Part shown: piece by piece, positions 22,940 to 34,680 of the stretch
Position numbering within the stretch: the stretch's first letter is position 1
Layout: each line of letters begins with the position of its first letter
DNA from: Pollenia angustigena
Lineage: Eukaryota; Arthropoda; Insecta; Diptera; Polleniidae
Length of the DNA stretch: 64,000 nt
Direction: 5' to 3'
Assembly (NCBI GenBank): GCA_930367215.1
Contig: OV884056.1
Coordinates: 124,928,053-124,992,052, forward strand
Position numbers and translations under genes: made by a program
The notes under the pieces: model-generated
Database searches by the model: none
What the model saw: the letters and a program-made list of their open reading frames with translations, nothing else
Told to the model about the DNA's origin: nothing

Positions 22940-23430
22940 CATTAGGGGTATAACCAATTTTTTTGGCATAGTACCATGAGGTCTACCATGTCCTAGTAAC
23001 CATGGAAATCATAAACTTTTGTAATTTTTCTCAAAAAAGTTCACGCACCAATTGGTTTTTCTCATTCAATGCAATATTGAATATTCATAATTTTGTACGG
23101 TGTTTTTTATCCTTTTTTAATTTTTTTTTTTTTTTTTAAAAGGTTAAAGATACGTTTTTGTTTGCGGAAAAATCTCTTACCATCTCCAAATATTAATGAA
23201 ATTTCATACTTGAGCTATTTTTTGTTTTAAATAAACATATTATTAATTTTTCTTTACCAAAAAGAAAATTAAAATTTTTCAAAACTTAATCGCGGTTGGT
23301 GCGTGAACTTTTTTGACCTTAGCTAAACAATAAATATACGTTCCCTTATAGTTGTTTATGCTCTATCGGCTGTGCTATGCCAATTTTGATATTTTAAAAA
23401 ATTGTTAAAAAGTTACATATTTCCCTAATG
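22940..23430. mobile_element. 491-bp TA-flanked inverted-repeat element
   Basis: It starts CATTAGGGG and ends CCCTAATG, with TA on both sides (22938-22939, 23431-23432), as expected for Tc1/mariner-type elements. The inner ends share GGCATAG (left) and CTATGCC-type (right) segments, and two inverted copies of 'gcaccaattgg/ccgcgg-ttggtgcgtgaacttttttga' lie further inside. Non-coding. Confidence 0.7.
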
Positions 23431-23819
23431 TACATGTATAAAATGATCTGTTATTTCCCAGCTAGCATAGGCTGTTTGTTAGACGATTATGTTTAATATA
23501 CAACTCCTGAAAGAATCTCTGATCATTATCTGACGAGCAGGTTGCCAAACGTCAATTTGGTTCACTTTTTGTAATTTGTTTTTTTTTTAATTAAATTTTG
23601 CATACAAAAAACGCTAGTAAAATATGTGAGTCAAAATCGCCAAAAACTGCGAAAAAAATACAAAAAATTCGCCGAAACTAAATTTTGTTTTGTTTCTGTA
23701 ATTTTTTTTTTAAATAACTTAAAATGGAGATCGTATAAGTATTCAGTTCAAAAAGCTTAAATTAAGTACACAAGTCTATAAGATCGTACACTTCAGCCTC
23801 ACTGATTTCATTACTAAAC

Positions 23820-23905
23820 TTGTTCAAATTGATCTCTCATATTTTTACATTGTCACACAATAGTGCTTCTGCTGAGCCTGTTTTTAATCAAAGAAAATGT
23901 ATTCA
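23820..23905 (+). pseudogene. hAT transposase dimerisation-domain scrap
   Basis: The frame reads LISHIFTLSHNSASAEPVFN, closely matching the hAT C-terminal signature (LSHNSASAERVF) read from the minus strand at 38800. After VFN the match stops and the sequence goes straight into the downstream segment, so this is an internally deleted derivative. Confidence 0.75.
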
Positions 23906-24567
23906 GAAGGAAAAGTACAAGAAATATATTAAAAAATGTTTATATAAAACACATTACATAAATATCTTCTATTTGCTGCAACAATGTAATAATCCAAAAC
24001 ACATGTTTGGCAGAAAACAAGTTTAACGTTTTTGAATTACCAAAACATTAAAGTTAATATTTTATAAAAATTACTTCTAGAGAGAAATATTTACAAAATA
24101 TTTATTTTAGTTTTTACAACAAATGAGCTATTTGTAAGTAAGTATGTATGTCTATTGTAAAACGATCAATTGTTTTTAGTGTATATAATTTATATACAAT
24201 GTTTTTTGTACTGTTTTTATACCATTTAAAATTATAATAAATAGAAAAAAAAGTCAAAAATACATAATGTGCTGTACTTATTTTAATTTTAAAAGATGTG
24301 CCCATTTTTTTTTTAAATCCTCTTTTTGGTGCCACTTTTTTTGCAGAAATCCCCTTTTTTTGGTACTTTTTTAAAATATCAGACGGTAACACTGTTTATC
24401 ATAACAAAGGCACACATTCTATTCACTCTTTTTCTTTGAATATTTATTTACTCAATTTGCAAATGCAAACACACACAAGTATATGGTAACAGTTAGACTA
24501 TGTGCAAGAAATACTACATAGTAAAATTAGTACTTATGTTAATTCTCATTACAAATATATCTCTATT

Positions 24568-25203
24568 AAGGCGCCCGTACACGACATGTATTTGTCATCT
24601 GACATGTCAAATTTTCAAGTCACATGTAATTGTTCATGTCTGTCAAAATTGCTGTTTTACATAAGGTTTATAATATTCGGTCACAAACGTACATGTAATT
24701 TGCTTCTGACATTGTCTCTGTTTTTTTTCGCATTGTTATTGCAGAAACCAAAGTAGTTCTCGGTTTCAAAATTGCTTGCTGCCGCCACGAAAATATTTAT
24801 TTGCGCCGTAAAAAAATTTAGCCATCTTAACATTTTTTCCTTTATTTTAAAGATACCAATTTAGAATTTTATAATTAAACGGTTTTATGTATATATTTAC
24901 ATAAATTCTATTCCATGGTGAGATGAGCATACATATCTTGGTATTGTAAAATATTAACTTCAGCCAGCTAATGATTCCTTCAATAGTTGACGCCGCTGCC
25001 AGTTTCTTCCCGGCATAGATTTCTGATGACAGATGGTTTGTCAGAAGAAAATAGAGCACGCTCTAATTGAAATTTTGTCAGATGACTTTGCGTCTGGCTT
25101 TTACAGAAGCAAAGTTAAAAAGGTAACACACGACATGTATGTGTTTTGCAGTGGGAAATTTGACATGTCAGATGACAAAAACATGTCGTCTATATGCTCC
25201 TTT
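24568..25203. mobile_element. About 636-bp inverted-repeat element nested in the hAT
   Basis: The ends AAGGCGCCCGTACACGACATG and (inverted) AAAGGAGCATATAGACGACATG share a 45-bp imperfect match including GACATG...GTCATCTGACATGTCAAATTT. Both flanks carry ACATGT motifs. No coding content recognised. The related copy at 37990-38950 has no counterpart here, which fits insertion into this copy only. Confidence 0.65.
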
Positions 25204-26987
25204 AAACAGAATTTTGCAACAAAAATTATAAAAATTGCATTAAAAGTATATTAAAAAGGACTTTAAAATTCTTGCGTTTTACGTTTTCGATTTCCATAAC
25301 AAAAGTTGCTAGTAATAATATTAAATTATTCATGTTATGAGTAAAACATTCATATAATATTATATTCGAATCTTATACACATTTTATTATGTCTGTTTTA
25401 TTTGAATGTGGTAGTATTTTTTTCTGTTTACATACAGTTGTTTTCTTTTCTTTTTCGCCTTGTGTGTTTATTCATTTGTTTTTTTTAACATAAAATGTAA
25501 AGCACTGCGTACTTAAATCGTTTTTTGTACTTAACTTTGCCTACTTAAAAAACAAATGAATGTATTCATATACCTTTTAAATGTAGTCATGCAGACCTTT
25601 AGTATGAACACAGACTTAGTAATGATAACAAAAAATAACAAGCTGTTAAATAAAATCGCAGAAATAATATAAATGGTAAAAATAGCCAAGTTAATCGCCA
25701 GTTATATCAGAAATCGCCACAAAAGTCGCCAGTCGCCAAATGGAAAATCCCATAGCCAAACACGTTTCAAAATCGCCACGTTTGGCGAGAAATCGCCACA
25801 TCTGACAGCCCTGCTGACGAGTAACAAACACAAAAACATCTAAATCTTTTTTTAATTTTTTTTTTTTATTTTTTTTTTTTTGACACGCTCGTCTTTAAAT
25901 CTTGAAATGAACCTTTTTGGGACTCTCTGTAAGAGTCGTATAACAATTACTGAGCTACTAAATAATACCGTTTTTTAAGTGTGAAAATGCCGTTGCCAAT
26001 ACAATTTTAATAAAATAAACCGGCCTAAGGATCTGTAAAAAAGGATTTTCCGATGGTGTTGATTCCGCGACCATAAGGTTTGTTTTATAGAAATTGTATG
26101 AAAATATAAGTTTTGGCATGAAAAATACGCCTGATGCCCTTATTTAGGTAGCTCAGTCATACGGCTGAGCATTTCACGAGTTGTAAAATAATACCTACAT
26201 GAGTCTCATACGACTCTTGGCATGCATTTTGAAAGACTCGTTAGATAATCTCTACATAAGTACATCATAAACGATTCCTTTTACGATTATTATAAGCGTT
26301 TTTCGCTGCGTTATAAAAGAATCTCTCATAGGAATCAGCACGTGTAACAGTTTCTCCCGTGCGAGGAGTTGCCTACAATTAAAAAATGAGCTCTTCGACG
26401 ATCAAAAGCACTCTTTGTGAGATTCCCAGTAGACTCCTAGACGATTGAAAATGCTAGCTGTGTTGAAATAAAATAACAATTTTTTTATTCTACTTTTAAA
26501 TCCAACACTTTACTTTAGCTGCACTTTTGTGCAGCAGGTAAATGCATTTAAGATAACTGAATTTTTAATTTACCTGCACAAAAAATCGTGCAAAGGAGAT
26601 TGTGCAGCTAAAACAAAAAAAAATTTAAGTTTGTAAAAATTTAATTTTGTACTTGCATGGTTTTCGATTTTTCCGATGATATGCATAATCATAGAAAATT
26701 AAACTAAATGAAATTCTGTCTATAACGGAAGAACTCTTGGATTTAATCATGCAAACACAAGTTTTGTATTTTAAATTGTGTGCAAAATTTTTAGTCCAAT
26801 AAGTGAAGAAAAAAAAATTGCAATAAACTGATGATTGCTTGATTTTAAATCAAACTATTTTTTTAGCACAAAATGTTTTAACATTATAGTCACTTATGTG
26901 CAGTGAGATTGAAAATTTTCAGATCATCACTTAACATTAACAAAATTATTACAATAATTTTAAACAAGTGCACTACCCTCATCTATG

Positions 26988-27349
26988 ACAAAACCATGTG
27001 TTTTGATGAATGTCATTAAAAAAAGTAAAACTATTTTATTTTAATTATTTTCTATAGTAAAAAACAAAAAAATTTCATTTGATTATTAATTTTTGCACTA
27101 TTCTACATTTTTATTTTTGAAACGCTTGTTATAAACTCCACTTCACACAAACAAAATAAAAAATTACAAAAAATGATTAGTTGTTGCTTAAAATTCCGTG
27201 CGAAATAATAGGAGCTGCACTTGTTTCGCACGGAAAATAAAAATGTTGCTAGAAACATTTCGCATGTTTTTCGTATATAAACAGAGTACAACTCTATCAA
27301 CATTTTTTCGTTTGTATTTCACAGAAATTTTTTTTATATTGAAAACTTA
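26988..27349. other. Stretch without recognised genes
   Basis: AT-rich. It contains a small inverted pair, TTCCGTGCGAAATAAT and GTTTCGCACGGAAAAT, at 27191-27240. Nothing else noted. Confidence 0.5.
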
Positions 27350-28796
27350 TATTTGAAAACGCCCACTTTTTCTATTAAGCACATAACTTGAGGATGACGA
27401 CCGATTTGGACGATTTTTTCTTTAAAGTGATCGCATTGGTCCAGCTTAGGCTTATACGGAAAGAAAATTGTTCCCCGCCCACTTTTTTCGATTTACCTAA
27501 AATCAGAAAACGGCTCCATCGATTTGACTAATTTTTCTTTCAAATGTTTGTATTATTCCATTTTAAGTTTTCATCGAAAGAAAAATTTACCACGCCTACT
27601 TTTACGCCTACTACGAAACAATCAAAGCCGATTTGGAGGTACGATGATTTGTTGGCAAACACTTTCAGTGATACCACGATCAACGCCCGTCGATGAATTA
27701 AATGCATGTTTGAAGTCGTCTGCTTTGTGGAAACACGTTAGGAAGCTCAAATTGACTCTGATAATGCGGGTCGAGCAGCAAAACAATCAATCTCGAGACG
27801 TATTTTCCAAACAATTGCTGGACATAGGAAACGACAAAATCCCGGTGGATATTTCAATTTCTGCCGGTTCACCGAACCAAAGTCCGAACTCATCCGAAAG
27901 GTGTTTTCAAACATTACACAAAATTACAGAAATCATGATTTGTTGAGCGAACGTGCTATATTAGCTACGTTGATGTCGACGAACTGAATTTTAAGATTCA
28001 AGGTGAAATCGCTGGCAAATTGGAGACGTACAAATCGGTAGATTCCATTACTTCTCAGAACGGTGTCGTCAACTATCCAATCGAACTCCCTGGGATTACC
28101 CGGATTACCTCCTCATAAATTCAAACTAAAAGTTGGATCGGTAATCATAATGTTTCGAAATATAAACCAACCACGTCTTTGAAATGGCACCCGACTTACG
28201 GTAAAAAAAAAACTGATGAATAACGTCATCGAAGCAACAATGCTTAAAGGAAAGTACAAGGGAGAAAATGTTTTGATACCTCGGATCCCAATGATTCCAA
28301 CCGACATGGCATTCAATTTTAACGCTTGCAGTTAGTTTCCAGTAAGTCTCGCATATGCAATGACAATCAACAAACCAGACAACCAAACAAAAACTGTTGT
28401 ATTTTACAAAGCATTGCAATTTAAAAATTATGATATCCTAGTAAAGCAACCGAATAAGTTTTACTTTTTTTTACTGTTTACCTGAATATTGATCTTATCA
28501 ACTAAAATGTAAATAGAATACTATAAGATTCACAGCATATATATACAAACATATGTATTTTCAAATCAAATGTAAATCATATATATGTATATGAACAACA
28601 TTTTAATTTAAAAATACTTTTTTCCTATTTTTAACGGATTTTAAAAATCGAACGCAAACATTTTTTCTAATTGGGACAGAACAACGTCTGTCGGGTCAGC
28701 TACAAAAAAATGTTTCTTCATCTTTTAATCACCAAACGAAATGTTACATAAAACGAAGCCATCTGGTGGCGAAACGAAGTTCGCCGGGTTTGCTAG
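27350..28796 (+). mobile_element. Helitron fragment with helicase remains
   Basis: The right end reads GAAGTTCGCCGGGTTTGCTAG|T with CTAG at 28793-28796 and a T after it, a common insect Helitron 3' end; a GCCATCTGGTGGC hairpin lies 22 bp upstream. The interior encodes degraded Pif1-type helicase. The 5' part (27350-27600) has the 'cgcccactttttcgattt' phrases often seen in fly Helitrons, but I cannot see a clean 5' terminus, so the left limit is approximate. Confidence 0.8.
27600..28440 (+). pseudogene. Helitron Pif1-like helicase, C-terminal half, frameshifted
   Basis: The helicase unwinds DNA during rolling-circle transposition. Recognisable pieces in order are: WQTLSVIPRSTPVDELNACL (the motif III neighbourhood), KLTLIMRVEQQNNQSRDVFS, IGNDKIPVD, then in other frames KDVDELNFKIQGEIAGKLE (about 27955-28020), LGLPGLPPHKFKLKVGS (about 28090), NVIEATMLKGKYKGENVLIP (about 28215-28275), and LAYAMTINKPDNQTKTVVFY (about 28345-28405), matching the final helicase motif where SQGQ has become PDNQ. 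The Rep endonuclease and helicase motifs I-II are missing. Several frameshifts make it a pseudogene. Confidence 0.88.
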
Positions 28797-28831
28797 TGAT
28801 TATTATAATTTAAAATATAATATCTGTTACA

Positions 28832-29220
28832 TTAATGTTTTAGTATATTTTCTTTTCGGCTACTTATATTTTGTTTAATTTTCGCATTAAGCGATCTTAA
28901 TCTTAAATACATCCTACATCTAAAAAAAAAGTTTTTCACTTCTTCGCTGGCTTCTATAGTTGGAACTGCTCCCGGTTTCAATTTTAAAGTTGCTCTATTA
29001 CTACATCCTGTACACAATTATTAAAAAAAGAACTGCGCAAACCTTCTATACTTCTAACTTACCCATTTCAAATTTAAAACTTCTTTCAAAATCGTCCGGC
29101 TTAAAATGTAATGAGCAAATTCTCTTCCTAAGTATCTTTATGGTGGCCTTCCGTTTGCAAAATGTTATCCAAAGCTTTCTTTGTTGCTCATTGTTTCTGG
29201 GAAAGTGTAAAAGGACACAT
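28832..29220 (-). CDS. THAP zinc-finger protein segment, two exons (partial gene)
   Basis: THAP domains are C2CH zinc-binding DNA-binding modules. The minus strand shows an acceptor (ATCTTAG) before 29220, an exon 29220-29063 reading CVLLHFPRNNEQQRKLWITF...RICSLHFKPDDFERSF, a 55-bp intron (29062-29008, GTAAGT...TGTACAG), and an exon 29007-28832 reading GCSNRATLKLKPGAVPTIEA to a stop. The FP, W, C..HF and AVPT signature residues are in the right order. The N-terminal Cys pair should lie on an upstream exon; MKCAVGK at about 29325 is a candidate, but it lacks the usual CxxxC spacing. The protein ends only about 40 residues after the domain, so it is a small gene, a truncated copy or part of a P-like transposon. 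No transposase is seen nearby. Confidence 0.65.
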
Positions 29221-29404
29221 CTAAGATAAGATATATTAAAAACACGCACAAAATTAGTTTTGAACACAATTTCTCATTTGATTTCTTTCTATCGTTTCGC
29301 ATAAATTTGCCCACTGCGCACTTCATGTATACAATTTGCTTAAAATTTTTAAACAGGATTTTTTTTACACTTAAAGCTTTCAAACAGCCTCCGCACACAC
29401 ACAC

Positions 29405-30464
29405 TGTTATTATAATAATTATTTTTTACACAATATTTAATAGATTGAAACACAATATTCTTGATCTATAACGAAATATGATAAATTAATTTTTGGAGAA
29501 TTGTCAAAGTGATTTTTGTTGCAGGGTTACCAAGTCTCACATAACATATAAATTGTTTCGAACAAATTTAGGAATAAATCCAGAATATATTGATCTTTAA
29601 TATTAATATATAACTAAAAGTTTTCTAATTTTTGATTTTTTCTTGACTCTTTTTGAGTTTTTGGTATTTTTTTTTTAATATGTTTTTTATTTTTTAACTT
29701 CAATATTTTGATACTCTACATGAATAAATAATGGCCTTTAGATAAAAAAAAAAAACACAATGCTCTCATTACAATTTCAAGAGATTGTGTAAACTAAATT
29801 AAATATTATTAATTTGAATATAGAAAATTATCAAAAACATATGAACATGTTAGTAATGTCGGAAATTATTAAAACCCACATTGAATCGGCCTTACTCATA
29901 AAAAAACATTTAATATTTATTAAGCGCTTAATTGACGGATAACTGTAGAAAATTTGTCAAATAATAATAAACATAAAATATTTCTTGTGAATAAGGCAAA
30001 TATACATACATTTAATATACATACAAACGCCAAAATCAGGAACTAAAAATATAGAATTAGGTTTTTTGTCTTAGTTTACTTGATTTTATTTCTTTCTTTT
30101 TTTATATAAAGTGCATTATGTTTAAGGTTAAATGTAATTATTTAACAAATAGAAACTGGGAATTATTTCCTTCAGAAGGTTATATTCAACATTTTTCGAA
30201 TATTTAGGGCTATGTGGGTATTCTTGACTATTTTTATAAGCTTGAGGTATTTTTTTTATTAATTTGTTTTATATTTTTTAACTTCAATATTTCGGTATCA
30301 CGTTGTGTATCTTCTTCATGAAAATATTTTAGTTTTGATTTTTGCTACAATTTTATAAAATTGAGAACCAAAAATTTAATTGACAACTTACATACATGTA
30401 TGTATATGCAAATTAACTCCACATGATCGAAAAAATTTCTTTAACTTAAATAATAACAACATTT
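29405..30464. other. AT-rich stretch without recognised genes
   Basis: It has long A/T runs and two versions of the phrase TTTTTGGTATTTTTTTTTTAAT...TTTTTAACTTCAATATTT (near 29660 and 30250), a weak direct repeat. GAAACTGGGAATTATTTCCTTC at 30152 matches the flank of the fold-back at 55.5 kb. Nothing else recognised. Confidence 0.5.
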
Positions 30465-30660
30465 TTCATTTTTCGAATTTATTCTATGAGCTAAATTTCA
30501 GTTATGTATTTTATAAAGCTTTTTTGTAATAGTTCTATTCCTTAAATTTTTCAGAAATTACTTTATACAATATAATAGTCTGGTAGTGTATAAAGTCATT
30601 TCTGAAAAGTGAGTGTATTAAAAATTGATAGGCAAAACTTGATCGTGTAACCCTCAAGTT
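30465..30660. repeat. Half-copies of two dispersed repeats
   Basis: 30465-30605 is nearly identical to one arm of the fold-back at 55259-55522 (CGAATTTATTCTATGAGC...ATAAAGTCATTTCTGA). 30603-30655 (GTGAGTGTATTAAAAATTGA...CTTGATCGTGTAACCC) matches the right end of the element at 35165-35694. Confidence 0.75.
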
Positions 30661-30824
30661 AGTATCCTAATTGAAATCATTTATAAAGAGTCTGTCAAGT
30701 ATAACACAACAGTAAACACGTGTGCAGTGTTGCCACTACCAAAAAAATTTTGTAACCAAAAAGTTACCAAATGAGAAAAAAAAATAACCAAAATTTTTTT
30801 TGTTTAAATATATGTATTTACATA

Positions 30825-32480
30825 TGAGTCATTCCATGTCAGACCGAACACCTTTTTTACACCACCTCTTCCGATTTTCTTTAAATTTGCCAGACGTATT
30901 AAACATAAAAAAATATTTTACTCGTGTTTCGGGAAAAAAATTAAAAATTTTTTTTTTTAAAGTTATTTGCATTTGAAAATCGTCAAAATCGTGAAAAATC
31001 TTCCGACATGACAACATTTAAACTAATGTTTTTCTAAAACTAGTGAATGGATTTTGAATTTCAATACCTTATTTTAAAGGTATTTGAACCTTCTTATAAA
31101 AAAAAATATTATTTTTTATAAATTAATTTTTTTTTTATTATTAAAATTTGGTTTTTTTACTTAATTTCTGTTTTCCACAATCTTCGAACAAGTCGAAAAA
31201 TCTGAAAAAAATATTTTCTTAAAGGTTAATATATTCTTAACATTCCCTCAAAATTTCAGAGTGGAGGTCGAATGGATTCTATTTTTTTACGATTTTTTAA
31301 CATTGCAGCACCACAAAAAATTACATTTTGTATATAAACATTTTATTTTCAAGCATGTTAACGAAAATGTCAACGCATGTATGTATGTGTGTATGTATTC
31401 AAAAACACACAAAATTTGATACTTAAGTAAATCCCAGCAAAAACTCGGTAATAGGTTGGTATTACGGACAATCGCTGTCAATTATTGGCATTTTATTTAG
31501 TTTAAGTCGACAATGACCACAAATTCTAAGCCTTCCATTCAAGGTTTGCAAATTTAATTTTAGCTTTTGTTGAAAATTTTCCACATTTATCCAACGTAAA
31601 TTTTTCAGTTTAGTTTTTTAATGTTTGACAACATTAAACGGATTGCAACAAAATCTGTAATTTGGTTTCATTATTTTAATTTACTTAACAATTTTTTATT
31701 CCCTCTGAAAACACTGAACCTGAGATAAACGAACTTTTCTTGTAAACTAAAAATCACCTGCAACATTGCTTTTTTTTAAATAGAACATACAAAAAAATTC
31801 TAACGGCAAAATAGAAAAAGCAAAACAAACAAATCTCCAGAACAATATGAATTTTGATTAAATATTTACTTAAGTATCAAATTTTGTGTGTTTTTGAATA
31901 CATACCCACATACATACATGCGTTGACATTTTCGTTAACATGCTTGAAAATAAAATGTTTATACACAAAATGTAATTTTTTTGTGGTGCTGCAATGGAAA
32001 AAAATCGTAAAAAAATAGAATCCATTCGACCTCCACTCTGAAATTTTGAGGGAATGTTAAGAATACATTAGCCTTTAAGAAAATATTTTTTTCAGATTTT
32101 TCGACTTGTTCGAAGATTGTGGAAAACAGAAATTAAGTAAAAAAACCAAATTTTAATAATAAAAAAAAATTCATTTATAAAAAATAATATTTTTTTTAAA
32201 AAGAAGGTTCAAATACCTTTAAAATAAGGTATTGAACTTCAAAATCCATTCACTAGTTTTATAAAAACATTAGTTTAAATGTTGTCATGTCGGAAGATTT
32301 TTCACGATTTTGACGATTTTCAAATGCAAATAACTTTTTAAAAAAAAATTTTTAATTTTTTTCCCGAAACACGTGTAAAATATTTTTTAATGAAGACTTC
32401 GTTCTCAAATTTTGAAGGACATCGGAGACATCAAAGTCAATTTTTAGCAAAAATCGTACGGTTTGACATGGAATGACTCA
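30825..32480. mobile_element. 1.66-kb fold-back element with TA flanks
   Basis: It starts TGAGTCATTCCATGTCA and ends TGACATGGAATGACTCA, with TA on both sides (30823-30824 and 32481-32482). The inverted arms are long: about 30825-31480 pairs with about 31840-32480, with few mismatches, leaving a centre of roughly 360 bp (31480-31840). There is no coding capacity. The TA duplication suggests a Tc1/mariner-related parent. Confidence 0.9.
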
Positions 32481-32677
32481 TAGATAAAATTAATTTACAC
32501 TTCAGAGTTAACAAAAAAAACAAAAATTAAATTATTTCACTTATAAAATACTTAATAACTAAAAAAAAACTTATATGTAATTTTATAACAAAAAGAGATC
32601 AGCAAATTACTTTCAGGTAGAATTCATCACTGTTATTTGACATAAAAAATTTATCACTGTTATTTGAAATAAAAAAA

Positions 32678-34680
32678 TTATTCATAAAACATATCTTTGG
32701 CAGCCCACACATAGTGTGGATTATTTTGGTATTTGCACAATTCCTTTGAATGCATAATATTATTAATAGTTTTAAAATCAAGTTTATTTCGAAACTTGTT
32801 TTTTATTAGATTAAGCTGTGAAAATTTTCTTTCAGCAGCAGCTGAACTATGTGGCAATGTCAGTAAATTTTGAACAAAATAAATTAGTTCTTCAAAACAT
32901 TTTTCATCGATTCCATTTTTATATTTGGATATTTTGTCCCAAAATTCGACTATATCCATGTCACTCTTAAATTCTGTTATGTTTGAAAATCTTAATAATT
33001 TCCATTGGCTTAAAATTTGTTCTTCATTACCACCTGTTAAGTTTGGGAAAGAAATTTCTAAATTACTTAAAACTTGATTTGGTGTTATTATGGCAAGATG
33101 TTTTATATCTTTTTTTGAAAAGTCAATGTGTTTTGAAATTTCTTTTAAAAGTTCTATATAAAAATATTGTATATGTTTTTTAATTTCATATTTATTTAAG
33201 TTGGATAAGTTACTTTCCTGCATACATAGTTCAGCGTTTCGGCCAATAAAAATATTTTCTACATTCAAGTAATTCGTTTCATCAAATAAATTTACCGTTT
33301 CTAACGAAATTAAACTTTTTACGTAATTGCTTTTGGTAAAATTACTCAAAATGAATTTAAAATTTAGTTCCAAATTTAGTACGGAAGGCGCAATTTTTCC
33401 GATTGAAATTCTTTATTTAAGTAATTTATTACATTAAGGATATACAAAAGAAATAAAAAATAAACCTTTAAGCTAGTATCGCTCATTATTTCGCCTAGTT
33501 CACAAGCTTTTATACCGTTTACTTCTAGGTAGAACGATATAAAATATAAATGTAAAGCAGACCACTGCTTAATTATACGATTAATAACATTTTCTAGTGC
33601 AAGCCAACGGGTTACAGAAATACCTAATATTTTATGTGGCTCTACTCTGCAATAATCTTGAAATTCTTTAAAGTCAAGAATACGTTTCGGACTATGCGAA
33701 AAAAATTATAAATGCTCCGACAAAGAATTTCAATTTGTGCAGGGAGCTTCTTGCAAGCATAAGCATACAATAAATGAAGTGAGTGGCCAGTACATTTTAT
33801 ATAAAATATATCAATACCATTTTTAAATCTGGCTTGTAACCCATTGGCTTCTCCAGCCATTACGTTGGCACCATCAGTTGCTAACCCAATAATGTTCTCG
33901 AGAGGAATATTATGTTCTTTAAACCAATTTTTTATGGTGTCGTAAAGTGATTTGGCATCCGAGTTTACAACCTCTATAAGACTTAAAAACCTGTCATAAA
34001 TATTTCGGGACAATCTGTCCATATATCGAACGACTAAGACTAGGGATTTTTTTGTAGATATATCTGTAGTTCCGTCTAATATTAATGAAAATTTTGTAGT
34101 TTGCAATTTTGATATAATATCATTTTGGCATTTATTGCCCAACGTCTCTGCTAGCTGTGTTGCTTTTGTTCTGCCGCATTTAATATTCCGTGCTATTTTA
34201 GAGTCAGGACAACACACCCCTAGTAAGCCGGGTAAATAATCCATTAATATAAATGGCAAGTTGTGGCAAATTAGAAACATTACAAGTGCTAGTTCGGCTT
34301 GGTGTACTTGTTTAGCAAGATTTTCTTTTTCAGCGTTTACAAAAGAATTTATTTTGATTTGATTTTTTTTTCCTTCCAACATTTTGTATGTGAATGCGTA
34401 TTGATGCATGTTTCCTTAAATAACATACATGATAGTACAATTTCTTATCACAAGCTGTACAATAACCACTCCCATCACTGAATTAGAAATATTATTTTAT
34501 AGCAAAAATGTATGAAAAATTATTATGTTTTTACCTGCTATCATTGTCGCTTTCAGATGATAATTCTTCGGTTTCATTACTTGGAGTCTTGTTCAATAAA
34601 AACCTAAAACGAAGTTAAAAAAAAAATATTAAATTTAAATAGATTCAAACCTGAAAAAATAAAAATACTTACTTATCCAT
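32678..34680 (-). pseudogene. hAT transposase gene, three exons, frameshifted
   Basis: Exon 1 is ATG 34680 to 34673; intron 34672-34604 (GTAAGT...TTTTAG); exon 2 is 34603-34535, acidic (NETEELSSESDNDS); intron 34534-34478; exon 3 starts at 34477 and continues to the stop at 32678. Exon 3 opens with a BED-like finger (YCTACDKKL...LRKHASIRIH). The RNase H fold follows: SLILDGTTDISTKK (first Asp), GLATDGANVMAG (second Asp), the CTGHSLHLLYAYACKKLP CxxH motif, ISVTRWLALENVINRI, NYLNKEFQSEKLRLP and the dimerisation domain LPHSSAAAERKFSQLNLIKN. Frame is lost near 34375 (A9 run), near 33697 (run of 7 T on the minus strand; 8 would restore the family motif) and near 33390. It looks like a recent casualty and not an ancient fossil. 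Confidence 0.9.

Larger units (their letters stand above)
23538..25813. mobile_element. hAT element, 2.28 kb, 8-bp TSD CTGACGAG
   Basis: It is flanked by CTGACGAG at 23530-23537 and 25814-25821. The termini are CAGGTTGCCA on the left and GACAGCCCTG on the right, the CAGG start typical of hAT. The right subterminal 130 bp carries at least seven TCGCCA motifs, and TCGCC also occurs near the left end (23635-23675); clustered hexamers of this sort are typical hAT transposase sites. The only transposase remains are a dimerisation-domain scrap at about 23820. A fuller relative lies at 37990-38950. Confidence 0.92.
23457..26463. mobile_element. Second copy of the CCCAGCTAGCAT element, split by a hAT insertion
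   Basis: Left part 23457-23529 and right part 25822-26463 together reproduce, in reverse orientation, the 624-bp element at 8770-9393. The right terminus (ATGCTAGCTG) has lost its last bases. The break coincides exactly with the hAT element that follows. Confidence 0.85.
22157..26987. mobile_element. Outer inverted-repeat element with CATAGATGGGGGTAGT termini
   Basis: Left end CATAGATGGGGGTAGTACA (22157) and right end TGCACTACCCTCATCTATG (to 26987) are inverted copies. Both flanks inside the ends carry repeated CCTGCACATTT/ATTTACCTGCAC-type motifs (22540-22770 and 26520-26600), supporting one element. It is interrupted by the elements at 22940-23430 and 23457-26463. No transposase is visible. 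I could not confirm a target duplication, so family is unassigned. Confidence 0.6.

Noticed and set aside
23820..24026. Stand-alone 68-residue gene
   Set aside because: Only the first 30 codons match the hAT dimerisation domain; the rest corresponds to non-coding DNA in the related copy at 38 kb.
28113..28419. Two overlapping minus-strand frames
   Set aside because: The plus strand encodes the Helitron helicase C-terminal motifs here.
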